A DNA stretch of 64,000 bases from Ceratotherium simum simum (GCF_000283155.1 NW_004454166.1:17590860-17654859), one strand, 5' to 3'. Counted from the stretch's first letter, positions 11,116 to 23,130 are shown. Notes: generated from the sequence alone by a model not told the origin. Program-made: numbers and translations.

Positions 11116-11347
11116 AGACATACAAATGATTTTTTTTCCGGTGGAACTATGATTAGTTTACCACACTCCTTGTGGAATAAGCCGGTTGTGCATCTATTTG
11201 TAAACTCATTCTAGCATTTCTTGTTGTTTGTGTATATGTGATTCTTGGAACTAATTGTGACATCTTACTGGTTCTTTTACTAATTAATGAGTTAAATCCT
11301 TGATACATGTTTATTTTATATTTCTGTGAAGGTCATGATTATACCCG

Positions 11348-12014
11348 TGTCGACTGGAATAAAGAGTCTGTGTGGGGTGGTCTGAGTGAAGGAGTTTATT
11401 CAATAATCAAGGTGAGGAGTTTGGACCCCAGGAATACAGTTCAACAGAATACTCTGATGGAACTGCTCTGAGGGGTGTGAGTTTAAGCACAGCTTATGTC
11501 TCTTTCATAAAACAGTGCTCATGCGGGGAAAAGGAAAAGAAAAAAAAACCTAACAGCTAGATTTCATATATGTCAGAAAAAAGGGATAGAGTACATCTGA
11601 GCTTTTCTCTCGATTGTACATTGAAGGTAATGTAAAAAAGAATTCCTTGGTTCTACATCAAACAAGTTCAGAGATGCTGACATTATCTATGTGTGGAGGG
11701 AGGCAAGGACCAGGGTCCTTAATTAGTCCCTCAGTCTCTAAGACACGCAGCTGGGAAATGTGAGCGCGAGACACCACTTTGTCTCTTCCTGTTGTGGATC
11801 TGTGTGCCTGGAATCTTCAGTCACGAGGTGTGGGGTTGCAAGGTCATTTTGACACAGGCTGAAGATGGCCTGCATGGCTGCTTCACAGGACAGCATGGAT
11901 GTTATTGTACCGACTTAAAGCCTGTGTGGTTTGCTTGTTAGATTTGCCTGTTAGACCAGGGAGAGAGGTCCCAAAAATCTGTCCATACCTGTTTTTAGAA
12001 ATTATCCCTTAACA
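11348..12014 (-). mobile_element. probable solo LTR of an endogenous retrovirus
   Basis: Read on the minus strand, this 667-base block starts TGTTAAGG and ends ...GTCGACA, giving the TG...CA ends of a retroviral LTR. A polyadenylation signal AATAAA (plus-strand TTTATT, 11395-11400) lies about 50 bases before the 3' end, where R/U5 would begin. It is followed by text of the type 'ctcagaccaccccacaca'. Length and layout fit a class I (ERV1-like) LTR, but I cannot name the family. No second LTR or gag/pol/env sequence is seen, so it looks like a solo LTR. No target duplication is obvious. It encodes no protein. Confidence 0.5.
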
Positions 12015-12690
12015 ATATATGGCTAACTACAACACAAGTCTGTTTGTCTCTATTGGCGGGAAAAGAGTTGAAAGTGGGGGTATACAGACCTTTGTCTGTA
12101 CTTCCAGGCTAGAAGCTGTTTTTCTGGTCCAAACTGTTTCCCATGAACACTCTGGTCCCCTGAGTTTCTCTCTTTGTGTTTTCTGGAAGGGGACCCATCT
12201 TTCCCAGCTCCCCACTTCTAAGCTACCCTCGAAGCCTTGTTCACCTACCACCTCCTTCTGTGTTCAGATTTGACCCATCATGAGTGGGGGGATATAGATA
12301 CCTCCCCTGGGGCAGTGATGAGGGTTCGGTTGGGTTGCACACATCTGAGGGTAGTGATCTATAGTCATTCCAGGTACCAACTGAGGTGGTCACTCAAGGG
12401 GTCGGTGCCTTGTGTCTGCCTCATGTTTGTTTATGAGAATTGGGCTCCCCTAGCCCGAGGCCACCCCTCTCCCCCGCATCTGGCCCTTAGCAAGGCTGGT
12501 GGAACTCTCTACCACTTACAGATGGAATCTGGGCCCGACAAGCCAACCAGACCGGGATGTTAGGTGCTTTTGCTTCTCATACTCAGCGGTGGGACTTCCA
12601 GAGGCCTCTAGTCTTTCCAGGAATGATCTTTCCCAGGATTTCCTCACCAGCACTTTCCTGTTACAAAATGCATTTCCCTCCCTTCTGAGC
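12015..12690. other. sequence of unknown origin next to the LTR
   Basis: No familiar repeat is recognised. It could be unique DNA or an unfamiliar retroviral remnant. Open frames of up to 108 codons show no retroviral motif that I can see. Confidence 0.35.
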
Positions 12691-12694
12691 TGAG

Positions 12695-12880
12695 CCCTAC
12701 GATAACTCCTTGAGCTAGGCAGGTAGAGTTTGATTATCCTCCACTTTACGCACGAGGGACATGAACTTCAGAGAGAGGAAGTGACTTGCGCAAGGTGAGT
12801 GTGGCAGGGAAAGGACCCAAGCCAGGACATGGCAGTCCCCGTACCTCCAGCTCTATACTCTACTTTGGTCCTAGGCTGCC
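12695..12880 (-). repeat. MIR SINE, antisense
   Basis: The order is 'tgattatcctccacttta', 'cttcagagagaggaagtg', 'acttgcgcaagg' and then a 'cccaagccaggac' end, as expected for an inverted MIR. Confidence 0.65.
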
Positions 12881-13272
12881 AGCTTCCTGCAACCTTGACT
12901 GTTTTAGACGTTCATGTCTTTGGCCAAAGAGAGGATCTGATTGAGGGAGAGGAGGATTCTGTTCCACACTTCCCTTTTGCTGGGATATTCTCTTAACCTT
13001 GACATTAGCTGATGTTACCCGTCCTTTGAGATAGAGATAAAATGGGGTTGATCCCTTGAATATTATCCCACGGACAGTGGGAGTCCTGGGGATCTTCCAG
13101 TCCTTCTCCCTGGTGGTATCAGTTAGAATGCATTTGGCTGTGGGTACCAGAAAACTCAATTTACAGTGACCTAAAAATTAAGGATTTATTTTTCTTCCAT
13201 AATAAGGAGTTTAGAGATAGGTGGCTCACCATCAGGGTCAGAGAGCCTATGATTTCCTAGTTTTTAGTTGTC

Positions 13273-13452
13273 CAGTAAGGTAGCCACATGTGTCTATTTA
13301 AACTTAGATTAATTAAAATGAAATAAAAACTAAAAAGAATTCATTTCCTCAGTCACACTAGGAGCATTTCAAGTGGCTACTGGCCACTGTATTGAGTCAG
13401 TACAGATACAGAACATTTACATCATCGCAGAGAGTTCTATTGGACAGACAAC
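13273..13452 (+). mobile_element. MER5A-like hAT non-autonomous DNA transposon
   Basis: The copy begins 'cagtaaggtagccacatg' and continues 'tttaaacttagattaatt', 'catttcctcagtcacact', 'catttcaagtggctactgg' and 'gaacatttacatcatcgc'. It ends 'gttctattggacag'. The order and ~180-bp length match MER5A (hAT-Charlie group). Such copies are immobile and encode nothing. Confidence 0.8.
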
Positions 13453-13454
13453 AG

Positions 13455-14485
13455 CAAGATGGCTCCTGTGGTCTAGTGTAGCATAAATGTTCAAAGAAAG
13501 AAGGAAGATAGAATGTGATGGTGCTAGCCATGTGTGCTCCTTTTTATCAAGAAGGGAACACTTTTGCAGAATTCCTATAAGACTTCTGCCAGTGTCTTAC
13601 ATCCTGACTAGAATGATGTCTCATCACCCTTCCTAGTGGCAAGGGAAACCAGGAAAATGAGGATCTTGAGTAGGATTGGGCATTTTGTGATCCCAAAGAG
13701 AATTGGGGTTCTGATGGCAAGAAAAAGGGGGAAAGGATATCAGGCAGGCGATTCTGTAGCAGAGAGAGGTTCCTGCTCGCCTCTCCTCTGAGGTCCTCTC
13801 TCTGCTCAATGGGTTCATCAGTCCTTGGGTTGTCTCTGTGCCGACCTAGTCTACCCCACCTTCTCCAGCACCTTGCCTTTAATTTGATCAAAAAACAATA
13901 AAAATGCTCACACAACGCTTTTGCGTTCGGCACCCTCTCGTAGAGACTCGAGGGACGTGAAGGAGGCTATTAATGCAAATCACTTAACGCTGACCTCAGC
14001 CATTCTTGATCTTACCACTCTGTCTGTCCCACGCTGTCTTGTTGCTCTGCCAGCCTGTTTCTCCTCTAACCCCCTCTATGTACCCACTCCTTAGGCCTCC
14101 CGATTCCCCTTCTTTTACCAAGTACAGCAATTTAGGCTGACACTATAGGCCACGTGGCCTGGGGGTCACCCTCTACACACTCAAAGACTCTGCAAAGTTG
14201 ATGGCAGTCTTCCTCAACACCCCCTGCCTTTTCACCAGGGCAAGAGAACCAGGGAAAGGCTTTAAATGTCACTCTAGTCCTTTCTCTCCCCCCACCAGCT
14301 CTGCCAGACAAAAGGGCATTGCACAGATTTATCTTCCCTCGGATGCAAATGAATTCACCTGTCCTTGGAAGGCAGAAACAACCACAGCAGTTTTGATTTT
14401 AAAGAACATTTTTTCTTCTATTGCCTTCACATACAGCGTTTGCCTTATTGAACATTGAAAATACAATTAATCAAGCATTTTGGTT
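13455..14485. other. unique sequence, nothing recognised
   Basis: No repeat is recognised. A 128-codon minus frame (13547-13933) has no recognisable domain and probably reflects chance. Confidence 0.4.
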
Positions 14486-14534
14486 CAGAACCAGGGGTTG
14501 ACAGATTTTTGAAGAAATAGAATAAAGTAAAGCA

Positions 14535-14650
14535 TTCTTAATTCTGGAGGCGGAGTGGCCCAGGAGTCAGATCTGAGTCTGAGTGACATCCCTGATCGCT
14601 GAGTGACCTTGGGCAAATGTACTTAAACTCTTTGGACCTCATTTTCCCCC
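14535..14650 (+). repeat. MIR SINE fragment
   Basis: The run reads 'cgctgagtgaccttgggcaa', 'cttaaactctttggacct' and 'cattttccccctctgcg', the sense MIR core. Confidence 0.65.
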
Positions 14651-14689
14651 TCTGCGCAGTGGGAGGGCTGGAGGAATCAGAGATCCACA

Positions 14690-14885
14690 GACCACGACCT
14701 TCAGGCCAAATTCGGCCACAGACCTGATTGTGTATGGCCCCTGTGCTAAGAATAATTTTTTCAATTATAAAGGGCTTTAAAAAAAAAGGAAACAAAGAAT
14801 ATGCGACAGAGACTGGATGGGACCCACCAAGCCTAACATATTTACTATTTGGCCTTTTACAGGAAAAGTTTGCCCATCCCTGGGT
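14690..14885 (+). mobile_element. hAT-type non-autonomous DNA transposon fragment
   Basis: The sequence contains 'ccttcaggccaaattcgg', 'gcctaacatatttactat' and 'ttggccttttacaggaaa', ending 'gtttgcccatccctgg'. This matches the common mammalian hAT element whose terminal inverted repeat is CAGGGGTCGGCAAACT-like. The middle has diverged and is AT-rich. Confidence 0.6.
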
Positions 14886-15489
14886 TAGTAGGTCTCAGAG
14901 TTTTTCCAACTCTCAGGATCTGGAAGTCTGGGATGCTGGTAGCCTAGATGTACAGGATCTTGTGGGGCTCAAATAATGACAGTGGTTTCCCTCATTTCTG
15001 GGATCTCTCCATTCCCGTATCAAAAGGGATATGGGGGGTGGGGCATGACTAATCATGGGAGGGGCTGGGGCAGGAGGCTACATAAGAGGTGATGACTTTA
15101 CGGTAAACCTGCTGACGCAGTCTGTGAGAGAGATTTCCCTCAGCAGGTGAGCAGTGGGCATGCACGTCAGAACCTGGAAACTGTGGGGCAGAACATTCTC
15201 GCTTTCCAGCTACAGTCGGGCCTGCCCGGAACAGGTGTCGGCACCTCCGATTGCGGTCAGCTGGGCAGCTCTGGCACCAGGCCCCCGCACAGATGTGGGA
15301 AGAAGGTGGGGGGAGGTGGGAGGCAGAGGAGTCAGGCTGGGGGAACTGAGTCACATGTGCTCCCCCGTGAGGGTACTGAGGTCTTGAATTCCACCCTGGG
15401 GAGGGGACTTTCTATGGGGACTGGTGCCTCTCTTGCTCTGAAGCCTGTGAAACCAGCCCTTGAGTGCGGGGCCTGGAAGGGACTCAAGT

Positions 15490-15845
15490 CTTCACCTCTA
15501 TTCATTCCTGGTGAGACCTTGGACAAGCCACTTCATTTCTCTGGGACTCAGTTTTCTCAGCAGTAAAATGACACTAATGAATCCTCATCTATAGACCTTC
15601 TTGGGTTGTTGAGAGGACAAAAGGAGAAGTTATATGAAAAAATCACAAACAGAAAAGTACTGTAAGGCTTCAAAGGTTCAGGAGGAGCTTTTCTTTTCAA
15701 CTACTGTTTGTCCTACACTTGCTATGTGTCAGGCACTCGGGTCAGCCCATTACATAGGTTATTCATCCACACAACCCTCTGAGATGCATATTATCCCTAC
15801 TTATGGATGAGGCAACGCTGGGTCGCTGGGCTTCAATCCCAGTTC
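15490..15845. repeat. MIR SINE pair (sense, then antisense)
   Basis: At 15510-15690 the sense copy reads 'gagaccttggacaagcca', 'cttcatttctctgggactca' and 'cagcagtaaaatgacact'. At 15715-15830 the antisense copy reads 'cacttgctatgtgtcagg', 'cccattacataggttatt' and 'attatccctacttatgg'. Confidence 0.65.
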
Positions 15846-16379
15846 TGTGTGATGCAAAGTTTCTTGCTCCCAGCCACTGTGCCAGACCTAGAAAGACAAT
15901 AACTTCTGGAATTGGTGCTCTTCAGTGGCTCTGAGGAGTCCTCATTCCAGTCATGGGAATGACCGGTATTGTTACAGAGCGACCTCATCTTTACTGTCTC
16001 ATAGCGTTTGATTTTGGCTCCTGACAAACCACACGCATGATTGTTCCTCTTAAAGCTCTTAACTGGAGTATTTATTTTGTTCAGTAACATCAGAGAAAAG
16101 AAAAAAGACAAATGCGCTCAGGAAATACCACAAAAAAACTCAACCCAAAATATAACAGTAATAACAACAAAAAACAGTTAAGATGAAATTTCGATGTTCG
16201 ACTTTGAGCGAATTTTGTGCCATTAGAGGTTTGAAAATCCTTTGGTTTTGTCTTATCTTCCCACTGCTAATGTTCATCTTTTCTGCCTGCCTTCTGGGTA
16301 GTTATGGGCTGAAAGCATTTTAGAATTACAGCTGTCCAGTCACATCTGAATAATAATGATCCTTTTATGGAGTCATGCT

Positions 16380-16860
16380 ATGGAGTTTTCTAACCACTTT
16401 TATTTCCATTATCTTAGTTGGATTTCATAGAAGCCTTCTGAGGTCTGGAAAGCATTGTATCTATCGTCCATAAGAGGAAACAGAGGCTCAGGGAAGTTAA
16501 GTGACTGGCTTAGGATCACACAGCTACTGCACCACAGAGGCAGAATTTCTAAGACTCGCCACGTTTAGCCACCTCCTCTGGGAAGGCAGCCTACCCTGAT
16601 TTCAGGGTCTGTGATATTAACAGCAGCAACCCCCACAAACACTGGCTGACTGTGCTTTAATTACTTCTCCTCTTTCAAATTTCACGACAACCCTGCAAAA
16701 TAGGTATTTATTATCATCGTAGTTTTACAGATAAGGAAACCAAGACTTAGTGAGGTAGGCACGTTACCCAAGTTTACGCAGCCAATTAGGAGCAGAGGCA
16801 GGATTTGAACCCAGTTCTGCCCGACTCCAGAACCCACGCTCTTTCACTGTCTTCTATGCT
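16380..16860 (-). repeat. two adjacent antisense MIR SINEs
   Basis: The first (about 16385-16560) reads 'aggaaacagaggctcagg', 'gttaagtgactggcttag' and 'gatcacacagctactg'. The second (about 16640-16860) is better kept: 'cgacaaccctgcaaaata', 'ttacagataaggaaacca', 'cagccaattaggagcaga' and 'gcaggatttgaacccag'. Confidence 0.75.
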
Positions 16861-17184
16861 GTCATTGGCACAACTAGGGAAGATTTAAATGAGGCAGAAG
16901 GGAAGGAATAGGGCATCTTGGGTCCAAAACCTATTGGAATTTTATCTGGCCCATTGGAGAGATTGACCCATTGGAGGGAGCCAGTCTCGTGGGTGACCTT
17001 AAGGCAGGTTTGGTGATCAAGACTGAAGGTGTGTCCTGAATCTCTATCATCAGGAGATGGGTCTGTATTAGGGCAGCTAAGGGGATGCTCTCAAAACAGC
17101 AGCAGTCTCGGGAGTTCAGGCAGGCGATGGTGTGTGTAGGCATGGGTGTCTTTTCCCTTTCTCTTTTTGAGCTCAGGATTCAGG

Positions 17185-17430
17185 ATTTCATAACTTTTAT
17201 TAAGCCCTTCTTATACACCATGAGCTCACTGCAAGATGCGTATTTATGATCTCCATTTTATTTTATTTTTGTTGATTTTTATTTTTATTTATTTCTTCAA
17301 TGCTCTCCATTTTAAAGAGAAGGAGATGGAGGCTGAGAGATGCAGTGACGTGCCCGAGATTCCCCCAGCTGGAAGGGGCAGAGCTGGGATTTATATCCCG
17401 GTTTCCGGAATTGAGCCACTCCACCCACTG
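17185..17430 (-). repeat. antisense MIR SINE with an AT-rich insertion
   Basis: The left part ('taagcccttcttatacac', 'ctcactgcaagatg') and the right part ('ttttaaagagaaggagat', 'ggctgagagatgcagtgac', 'cagctggaaggggcagag') make one MIR. About 55 bases of T/A-rich sequence (17256-17312), with a partly repeated 'ctccatttta', lie between them. Confidence 0.55.
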
Positions 17431-17439
17431 CAGCCTTGT

Positions 17440-19060
17440 CATTCAGTCCAGGACCCCTTCTTTTTCAAGAAGCACTCACTGTCATATTTCTAACCTGATT
17501 TGTCCCCAGACCCAGCTTCTGGGGAAGTCCATGATGGGTCCAGGCTTGAGAAAACTCAGTTCCTGGGACCCATACACAGGGATGCTGCTCCTGTGTACGT
17601 GCTCTGTGGGGTCAGCTAGCTCCCATCTTCCAGTCCTCATTCTGTTACCAGCAACTTGTGTGACCCAGCAGGCTGTCCCTAAGAGGATTAATGGCAGTAA
17701 TAGCTAACAGATGCTCGGCTCTCCATGCTCACATTCATTGTCCACCTGAAATGGGAAGGCTCAGACTCTCCATGGGGGTCACCCTTTCCTGGTGGGTTCC
17801 TGGGTTTTGTTCTAAGCTCTGCCAATAATCTTTGCACAACCTTGGCTCCATGCCTTCCCTTTCCTGGACCTCAGCTTTTCCACCTGCACGTGAAGGAGAT
17901 CCTCAGAAAGCTTCTAAGAGATGGAGCCGAGGCCTCTGGTTACATTCTGTCTTACTTTGTCTTTAAAATTTTGATCTTTGTTAAAAGACTTTATTTAATC
18001 TTATATAAACACCCAAAACAAACAACAACTCTCTCAATGCTTTTTTATCATTGTTGGGGGGAGGGCATTTTTTTCTTATTATAGTGTGACTTGTGTCCAA
18101 ATATAATTGATTACTCTCCTCTATTCCACTCCCCAAAGATAGGGAAGCAAAATTTAGCTTTGAGGTGACCGCTCCTAATCTGGCACAGTCTCCCTTTCCA
18201 CGGTCACGAGCTGAGTCCTAACAGCACATCTAATGAAGACACACATTTTCCACCCAGGGGACTGTATCTATTTCCGTCGCCAACCTCATCCCTCTCCCTG
18301 TCACCAAGTGCTCAATTCTTGGACAATTTCGAGAGCTGGTTTAAGGGAAAAGCCCATTTTCCACCTGACACAGAGCTTTCTTTTTAAATCAGCTTTGGAA
18401 ACTGCAGCCCAGGGAAAAAGATAGCTCCCTTTGCTTTGCCAAATGCTTAATATTTTCCTTTTTTGGTTACTTATCTCTTGAGTGTCCCTTTAACCCATTA
18501 CTACCCCACCGTCACCTCTGTGCTAACTGGAAGCGGGGGTCTAAGATGGCAAATGGGACATCAAACCTGAAATAGTTCTTACCAGGCTGCAAAGAGAGCT
18601 GCAAGGTTAGGGGTCTTTGGTTCCGTTCTTGGCCACTCTGTCCCTGACGGCTGCACAGCATCTCCAGGCCAGGATGGGGATGTTTTCCTCATCTCTGAAG
18701 TATCATACGTCAGCGGCCCCTTTCCTATGCTTAGCTGAGCTCTGGATGTTTGCAGAGAAGCCGGAAGGTCTACTTTCTGTCCTCGGGGGCTATCCCTTTG
18801 AGGCAAGTAGATTTGATTGAAAAAAGTGCAGAGCTGACCAAGAATGGTCTCCTGGGGCCGCACTGAAACTACGAACAGCTGCCTGCCCCGCCCACGAAGT
18901 CTGGGGCTGCGGGCTCTTCCGGGTTTGTTTGTGCTAACCACCTGTGACTTTGCAAATCAAAAATTAATTTAGCTATTTGGTCTTTGAAGGCCACAAGATA
19001 GCCCGGTAAAATACCACTTTCATAATGTCCCTGCTTTGCACAAGAATACTCAGTGATTCC
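17440..19060. other. mostly unique sequence
   Basis: No repeat body is recognised with confidence. A 120-codon minus frame (18579-18941) and a 119-codon plus frame (17725-18084) have no family features. Confidence 0.4.
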
Positions 19061-19319
19061 TTGTAGCAGTTTTCTGTTTGTATGTAACAAAACTACCCCC
19101 AAACCTAGTGGGCCAGAAATTGGGGAGCAGCTGAGCTGGGTGGTTCTGCCCTTAACAGGGTGTGTCTTTGCACCTCAGCAGGGGAGAGAGATTTGCTGAC
19201 AAATATGATAGCTATGATTTGTGTTACCAGCTTTGGGTATAAACATGGTCACAAGAAATCATTAGGAAATGTATTTTAAAAGCAAAAAGCCCTAAAAAGC
19301 ATCATGTGAGTTGAGTGTA

Positions 19320-19735
19320 CCCAACCTATCCTAAGAAACTAATTTCTAATGCTGTGGAAACCCCTGGGTACCACTCCCCTATTGCATCCTCCCCACCGCC
19401 TCTTCACGTAACTGGTAACCAATTCCTTGAAGGAGGTCTTTATCGGTCCCAATCATTTCTCTTATATTTTGTTGCACCACTGTTTATGTATCCCCAAACA
19501 ATGTATAGCATGGCTTTGCAGGCTTTGAAACTACATTAAATTAGGTCATACTGCGTGTGTTTTTTCTGCAATTTGCTTCTTTCACCCAACATATTCTATG
19601 CGTGAATACCCGTGTTCATCCATTTTTCACTGCTGTATAGTATTTCACCGTGTGGATACACCATAATTTATTTATTCATTCTCTTGTCTATGGATCCTTG
19701 GGTTGCTTATAATTTCTTTCAAAGTAATTGCAGGA
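19320..19735 (-). mobile_element. old L1 LINE fragment, antisense
   Basis: The text follows the antisense L1 3' region: 'ctggtaaccaattccttg', 'tttgcttctttcacccaac', 'gtgttcatccatttttcac', 'tgctgtatagtatttcac', and 'catttattcattctcttg'-like sequence followed by 'ggatccttgggttgctta'. It is diverged and 5'-truncated. Confidence 0.75.
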
Positions 19736-20744
19736 GCTCTCCCTGCCTCAATTAGCAGGAAGTTCCCCATCTCTGTGCTAACCCCCCAAATGGGTAGGAA
19801 TCTTAGTGACTTTCGTAGTCATAAGGGATGAGTTCTGCTCAAGAGCTGAATCAGTTCATGGCTGCCTCTTGCTTCTCTGATAGTTACATGGTGTGCTGCT
19901 CAAAACTGGTCCATGTTGTCCTCTGTGTCCTCATTCCCCGGTATGGTGGCACCCCTGAAAGAACGGCTGGGCTGGTGAGTATAAGGCAAGGAACCGGGAC
20001 CTGGCGTGTGAGCCTGGGACGCTGCTGATTCCACGCAGGGACCCAGTCATCAATGTTGTCCCCGCGGCAGGGCATAGGGACAAAGACTCCCTGACCAGCC
20101 TTCCGCCAGCCTGGAGAACATCGATCCAGATAAATCATCAATAACTGTGGCTATAGCCACCTCGAGAGGTTGGAATGCTGTTGCTAAGCTTCTGGAAGAG
20201 CTTCTTGTGGGTCTGCATTAACAGGAGGCATGTCTTCACTTTTCAACATCAGTCTCTTAGCTGCTATGCTCTAGTTTTCTCATCTGTAAAGAGTGAGTTA
20301 CCCCATGTGATGAAGAAAATCATAGTCATTGACGGTTTAGCTGGAAGCAACCTCATCTACTTGGCCCCCAGCCCCTACATGCCCTCCTCCTTTGCTAGGT
20401 AGTAATTTTTACCTGGACAAAATTAGTTTATCAAGGAATCAACAAGTCCTCTAAGGAATAAAAATTTAAATTCAATTAAAGGACATAAGAGGAAGTTCGG
20501 AATAAATGGAGAGATATTCCATGTTCATGATAGAATAATATAACATTGTATAGATGTCAGTTCTCTTCAAATTAATTTGTAAATTTGATGCAATTGCAGT
20601 CAGAATTCCAGATAGATGTGTTGAGAAACTTGACAAACTTCTTCTGAAATAAATAAGTACAAATGTCTGCGAATAGCTGAGCCAACTTTTAAAAAGAGGA
20701 GGGACATATCTCCTAGATATTAAAATATATTAAAAGTCATAGTA

Positions 20745-20935
20745 GTGCCAGCCCCAGTGGCCTATTAGTTAAGTTTGGTGTGCTCCGCTTTGGCAGCCCA
20801 GGTTCAGTTCCCTGGCGTGGACCTGCACCACTCGTCTGTCAGTGGCCATGCCGTGGTGGTGGCTCACATACAAAAAGAGGAAGATCAGCAGTGGATGTTA
20901 GCTCAGGGCGAATCTCCCTCAGCAGGAAAAAAACA
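20745..20935 (+). mobile_element. ERE-type SINE
   Basis: A sense ERE copy starts 'gtgccagccccagtggcct' and has a diverged B box (GGTTCAGTTCC, 20811-20821). The 3' module reads 'gtggatgttagctcaggg' then 'ctccctcagcaggaaa'. A perfect 13-bp target duplication, AAAAGTCATAGTA, lies at 20732-20744 and 20936-20948. It interrupts an older L1. Confidence 0.92.
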
Positions 20936-21392
20936 AAAAGTCATAGTAATGGAAGAACTGTGTGGTTCTGATGGAAGGGCAGGTCAATAGCCCCAAGGAA
21001 GAGGATAGAGAGCTCACTGACAGACCACGCACATATGGGAATTGATATAAGATAAATACAGCCCCATAGATCAATGAGAAGGGTCCTGCTGACTTGTAGA
21101 TGGCTTTGGAAAACTGGCTGACTAGACATATTGGAATATAACTGGATCCCTACTTTACCCAGAATACAAAAGCAGACTCCTAATGAATTTGAAGACTTAA
21201 ATGTTGAAGCTTAAATGATAAAGCTGATTGAACATTTTTATAACCTAGGAGAGAGGAAGCCTTCTCAAACAAGATCCCCAAATACAAAGCACAAGATGAA
21301 AACTTAATGAGTTTAATTTTTAATCAAAGTTATGGATTTCTAATCAATGGGATTAGATAACCATACCCCAGGGGGAGGAATAACCTATAGAC

Positions 21393-21609
21393 CAGTCATT
21401 CTCAAGTAGGGACGATTTTGCCCCCTACCCCAGGACATTTGGCAGTATCTGGAGACATTTTGAGTTGTCACAACTGGGTGGGAGGGGCTACTGGCTTCTA
21501 GTGGGTAGAGGCCAGGGATGCTGTTAAACATCCTCCAACACATAGGACAGCCCCACAGTGAAGAATTATCTGGCCAAAATGTCAATAGTGCCAAGATTGA
21601 GAAACTCTG
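21393..21609 (+). mobile_element. hAT-type non-autonomous DNA transposon with 8-bp target duplication
   Basis: The element is 217 bp. It starts CAGTCATTCTCAA and ends TTGAGAAACTCTG, which are imperfect terminal inverted repeats of the hAT type. Inside it reads 'ggacatttggcagtatctgg', 'gtgggtagaggccaggga' and 'aattatctggccaaaatg'. It is flanked by CTATAGAC (21385-21392) and CTGTAGAC (21610-21617). That is an 8-bp duplication with one mismatch, as hAT transposases produce. I do not remember its exact family name. Confidence 0.85.
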
Positions 21610-22585
21610 CTGTAGACAAATGTACACAGATGCCTCATCTAAAACCCACATGTGACTAAAACCTAGAATAGACAAGAAGTCCCATAAATTGTTAAGAAAA
21701 AGACATGAAACCAAATAGAAAACTGAGCAAAGTGTATAAACAAGCAATTCACAGAAGGGGAAACCAAAATAGCTCATAAATATATGTAGAGCTGCTCAAA
21801 CCTGTTAATAACTGGAGAGACACAAGTTAACGCAGCAGTGACCTGTTACTTTACACTCACTAGACTGGCAACGAGGAAGTTGAATAATGCCAGGTGTGTG
21901 CAGGGATGTGGGGAACCAGGGACCCTTGCACACCCCTGGTAGCAGTGATTTTGGAGAGCCATCAGGCAGAATTTAGTCAAGCTAACGTATGCACACTGAA
22001 GGATTCAGTGATCTCAATGGTGAGCCTCCCAGGTCCTCTATGCAGGTCCACATGGGCACATGTTCAAACATGTTCATCACTTTGCTACTTTAGGGAGCAG
22101 GATGAAGAAGATCCTGGGGTGCACCACTGGGGGAATGGAAAAGTAAAACATGGTGTAGGCACATGCTAAAATATTATGCATCAGTCAGAATCCAGAAACT
22201 AGATATACATATTCCAATGTGGATAGATCTTAAACAATTGTAAGAATTAAATGAAATAAATTAAAAATAAATTAGAACACAGTTAGCTTTGACGATGTCT
22301 TTGCACGTGCCATTTAGATAAATTTAAAACACACATGGCACAGATTTTGCCAGAATGTGCACATCTGTGCTTTTTATTTACCTAAATTCATTCTATGCCT
22401 TGCTTTGTTCACTCAGTCCTACTATATTAGTTAACACTTATTTGGAGCTAACTGTGTGCCAGGCAGTATTCTTTTTATTACCCTCCTCTTCATGCTCCTG
22501 CAGGTAATTATTTTAAGGAGTTTGATATATATCATATGTAGGGGGTAATAAAAAGTAATAAAAAAATAAAACAGGAGAGAGGTAT

Positions 22586-22949
22586 TGTATTAGTCTGCTC
22601 AGACTGCCATAATAAAATACCATGGACTGAGTGGATTAAACAGCAGAAATTGATTTTCTCGCAGTTCTGGAGGCTGGAAGTTCAAGATCAAGATATCGGC
22701 AGGGATGGTTTCTCCTGAGGCCTCTCCCCTCGGCTGGCAGATGGCCACCTTCCTGCTCTGTCCTCCCACGGCCTTTTCTTTGTGTATCTCTTCCTCTTCT
22801 AAGGACACCAGTCCTATTGGGATAGGGCCCCACTTTATGACCTCGTTTAACCTTAATGACCTCCTTAAAGGCCCCGTCTCCAATGCAATAACATTGGAGG
22901 TTAGGGCTTCAGCATATGAATTTTGGGGGACACAACTCAGGCCATAATA
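22586..22949 (-). mobile_element. MLT1A-like MaLR solo LTR, antisense
   Basis: It begins 'tgtattagtctgctcaga' and continues 'ctgccataataaaatacc', 'cagttctggaggctggaa', 'gacaccagtcctattggg' and 'ttagggcttcagcatatg', ending 'cacaactcaggccataata'. This is a near-complete antisense MaLR LTR of about 364 bp. It encodes no protein. Confidence 0.8.
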
Positions 22950-22967
22950 GGCCTATCGGTCTTAAAG

Positions 22968-23130
22968 TGGGCCTGAGGAGGCCTCTGAAATGCTGGTTAC
23001 ATTCTGTTTCCCGATCCAGCTGCTGGCTACACAGTTGTGTTTAGCTGGTGAAAATTCATTGACTGTACACTTATGATTTGGATACTTCACTGTAGGTATG
23101 TTATCCTTCAAAGAAAGTTTTAAAAAAGTG
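22968..23130 (+). mobile_element. L1 LINE 3' end fragment
   Basis: The text 'gaaatgctggttacattctg' and 'gctggctacacagttgtg', then 'gtgaaaattcattgactg' and 'tacacttatgatttggat', matches the 3' end of old mammalian L1s. Confidence 0.7.

Larger units (their letters stand above)
20455..22270 (+). mobile_element. old L1 LINE ORF2 remnant, broken by two later insertions
   Basis: Diverged L1 ORF2/3' sequence in sense orientation begins near 'aattaaaggacataagag'. It includes 'catgttcatgatagaata', 'cagtcagaattccagata', 'agaatacaaaagcagact', 'cattcacagaaggggaa'-like text and 'ggaatggaaaagtaaaac'. Reading frames are closed in many places. The copy is interrupted by an ERE SINE at 20745-20935 and by a hAT element at 21393-21609, and L1 text resumes on the far side of both. 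Confidence 0.7.
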
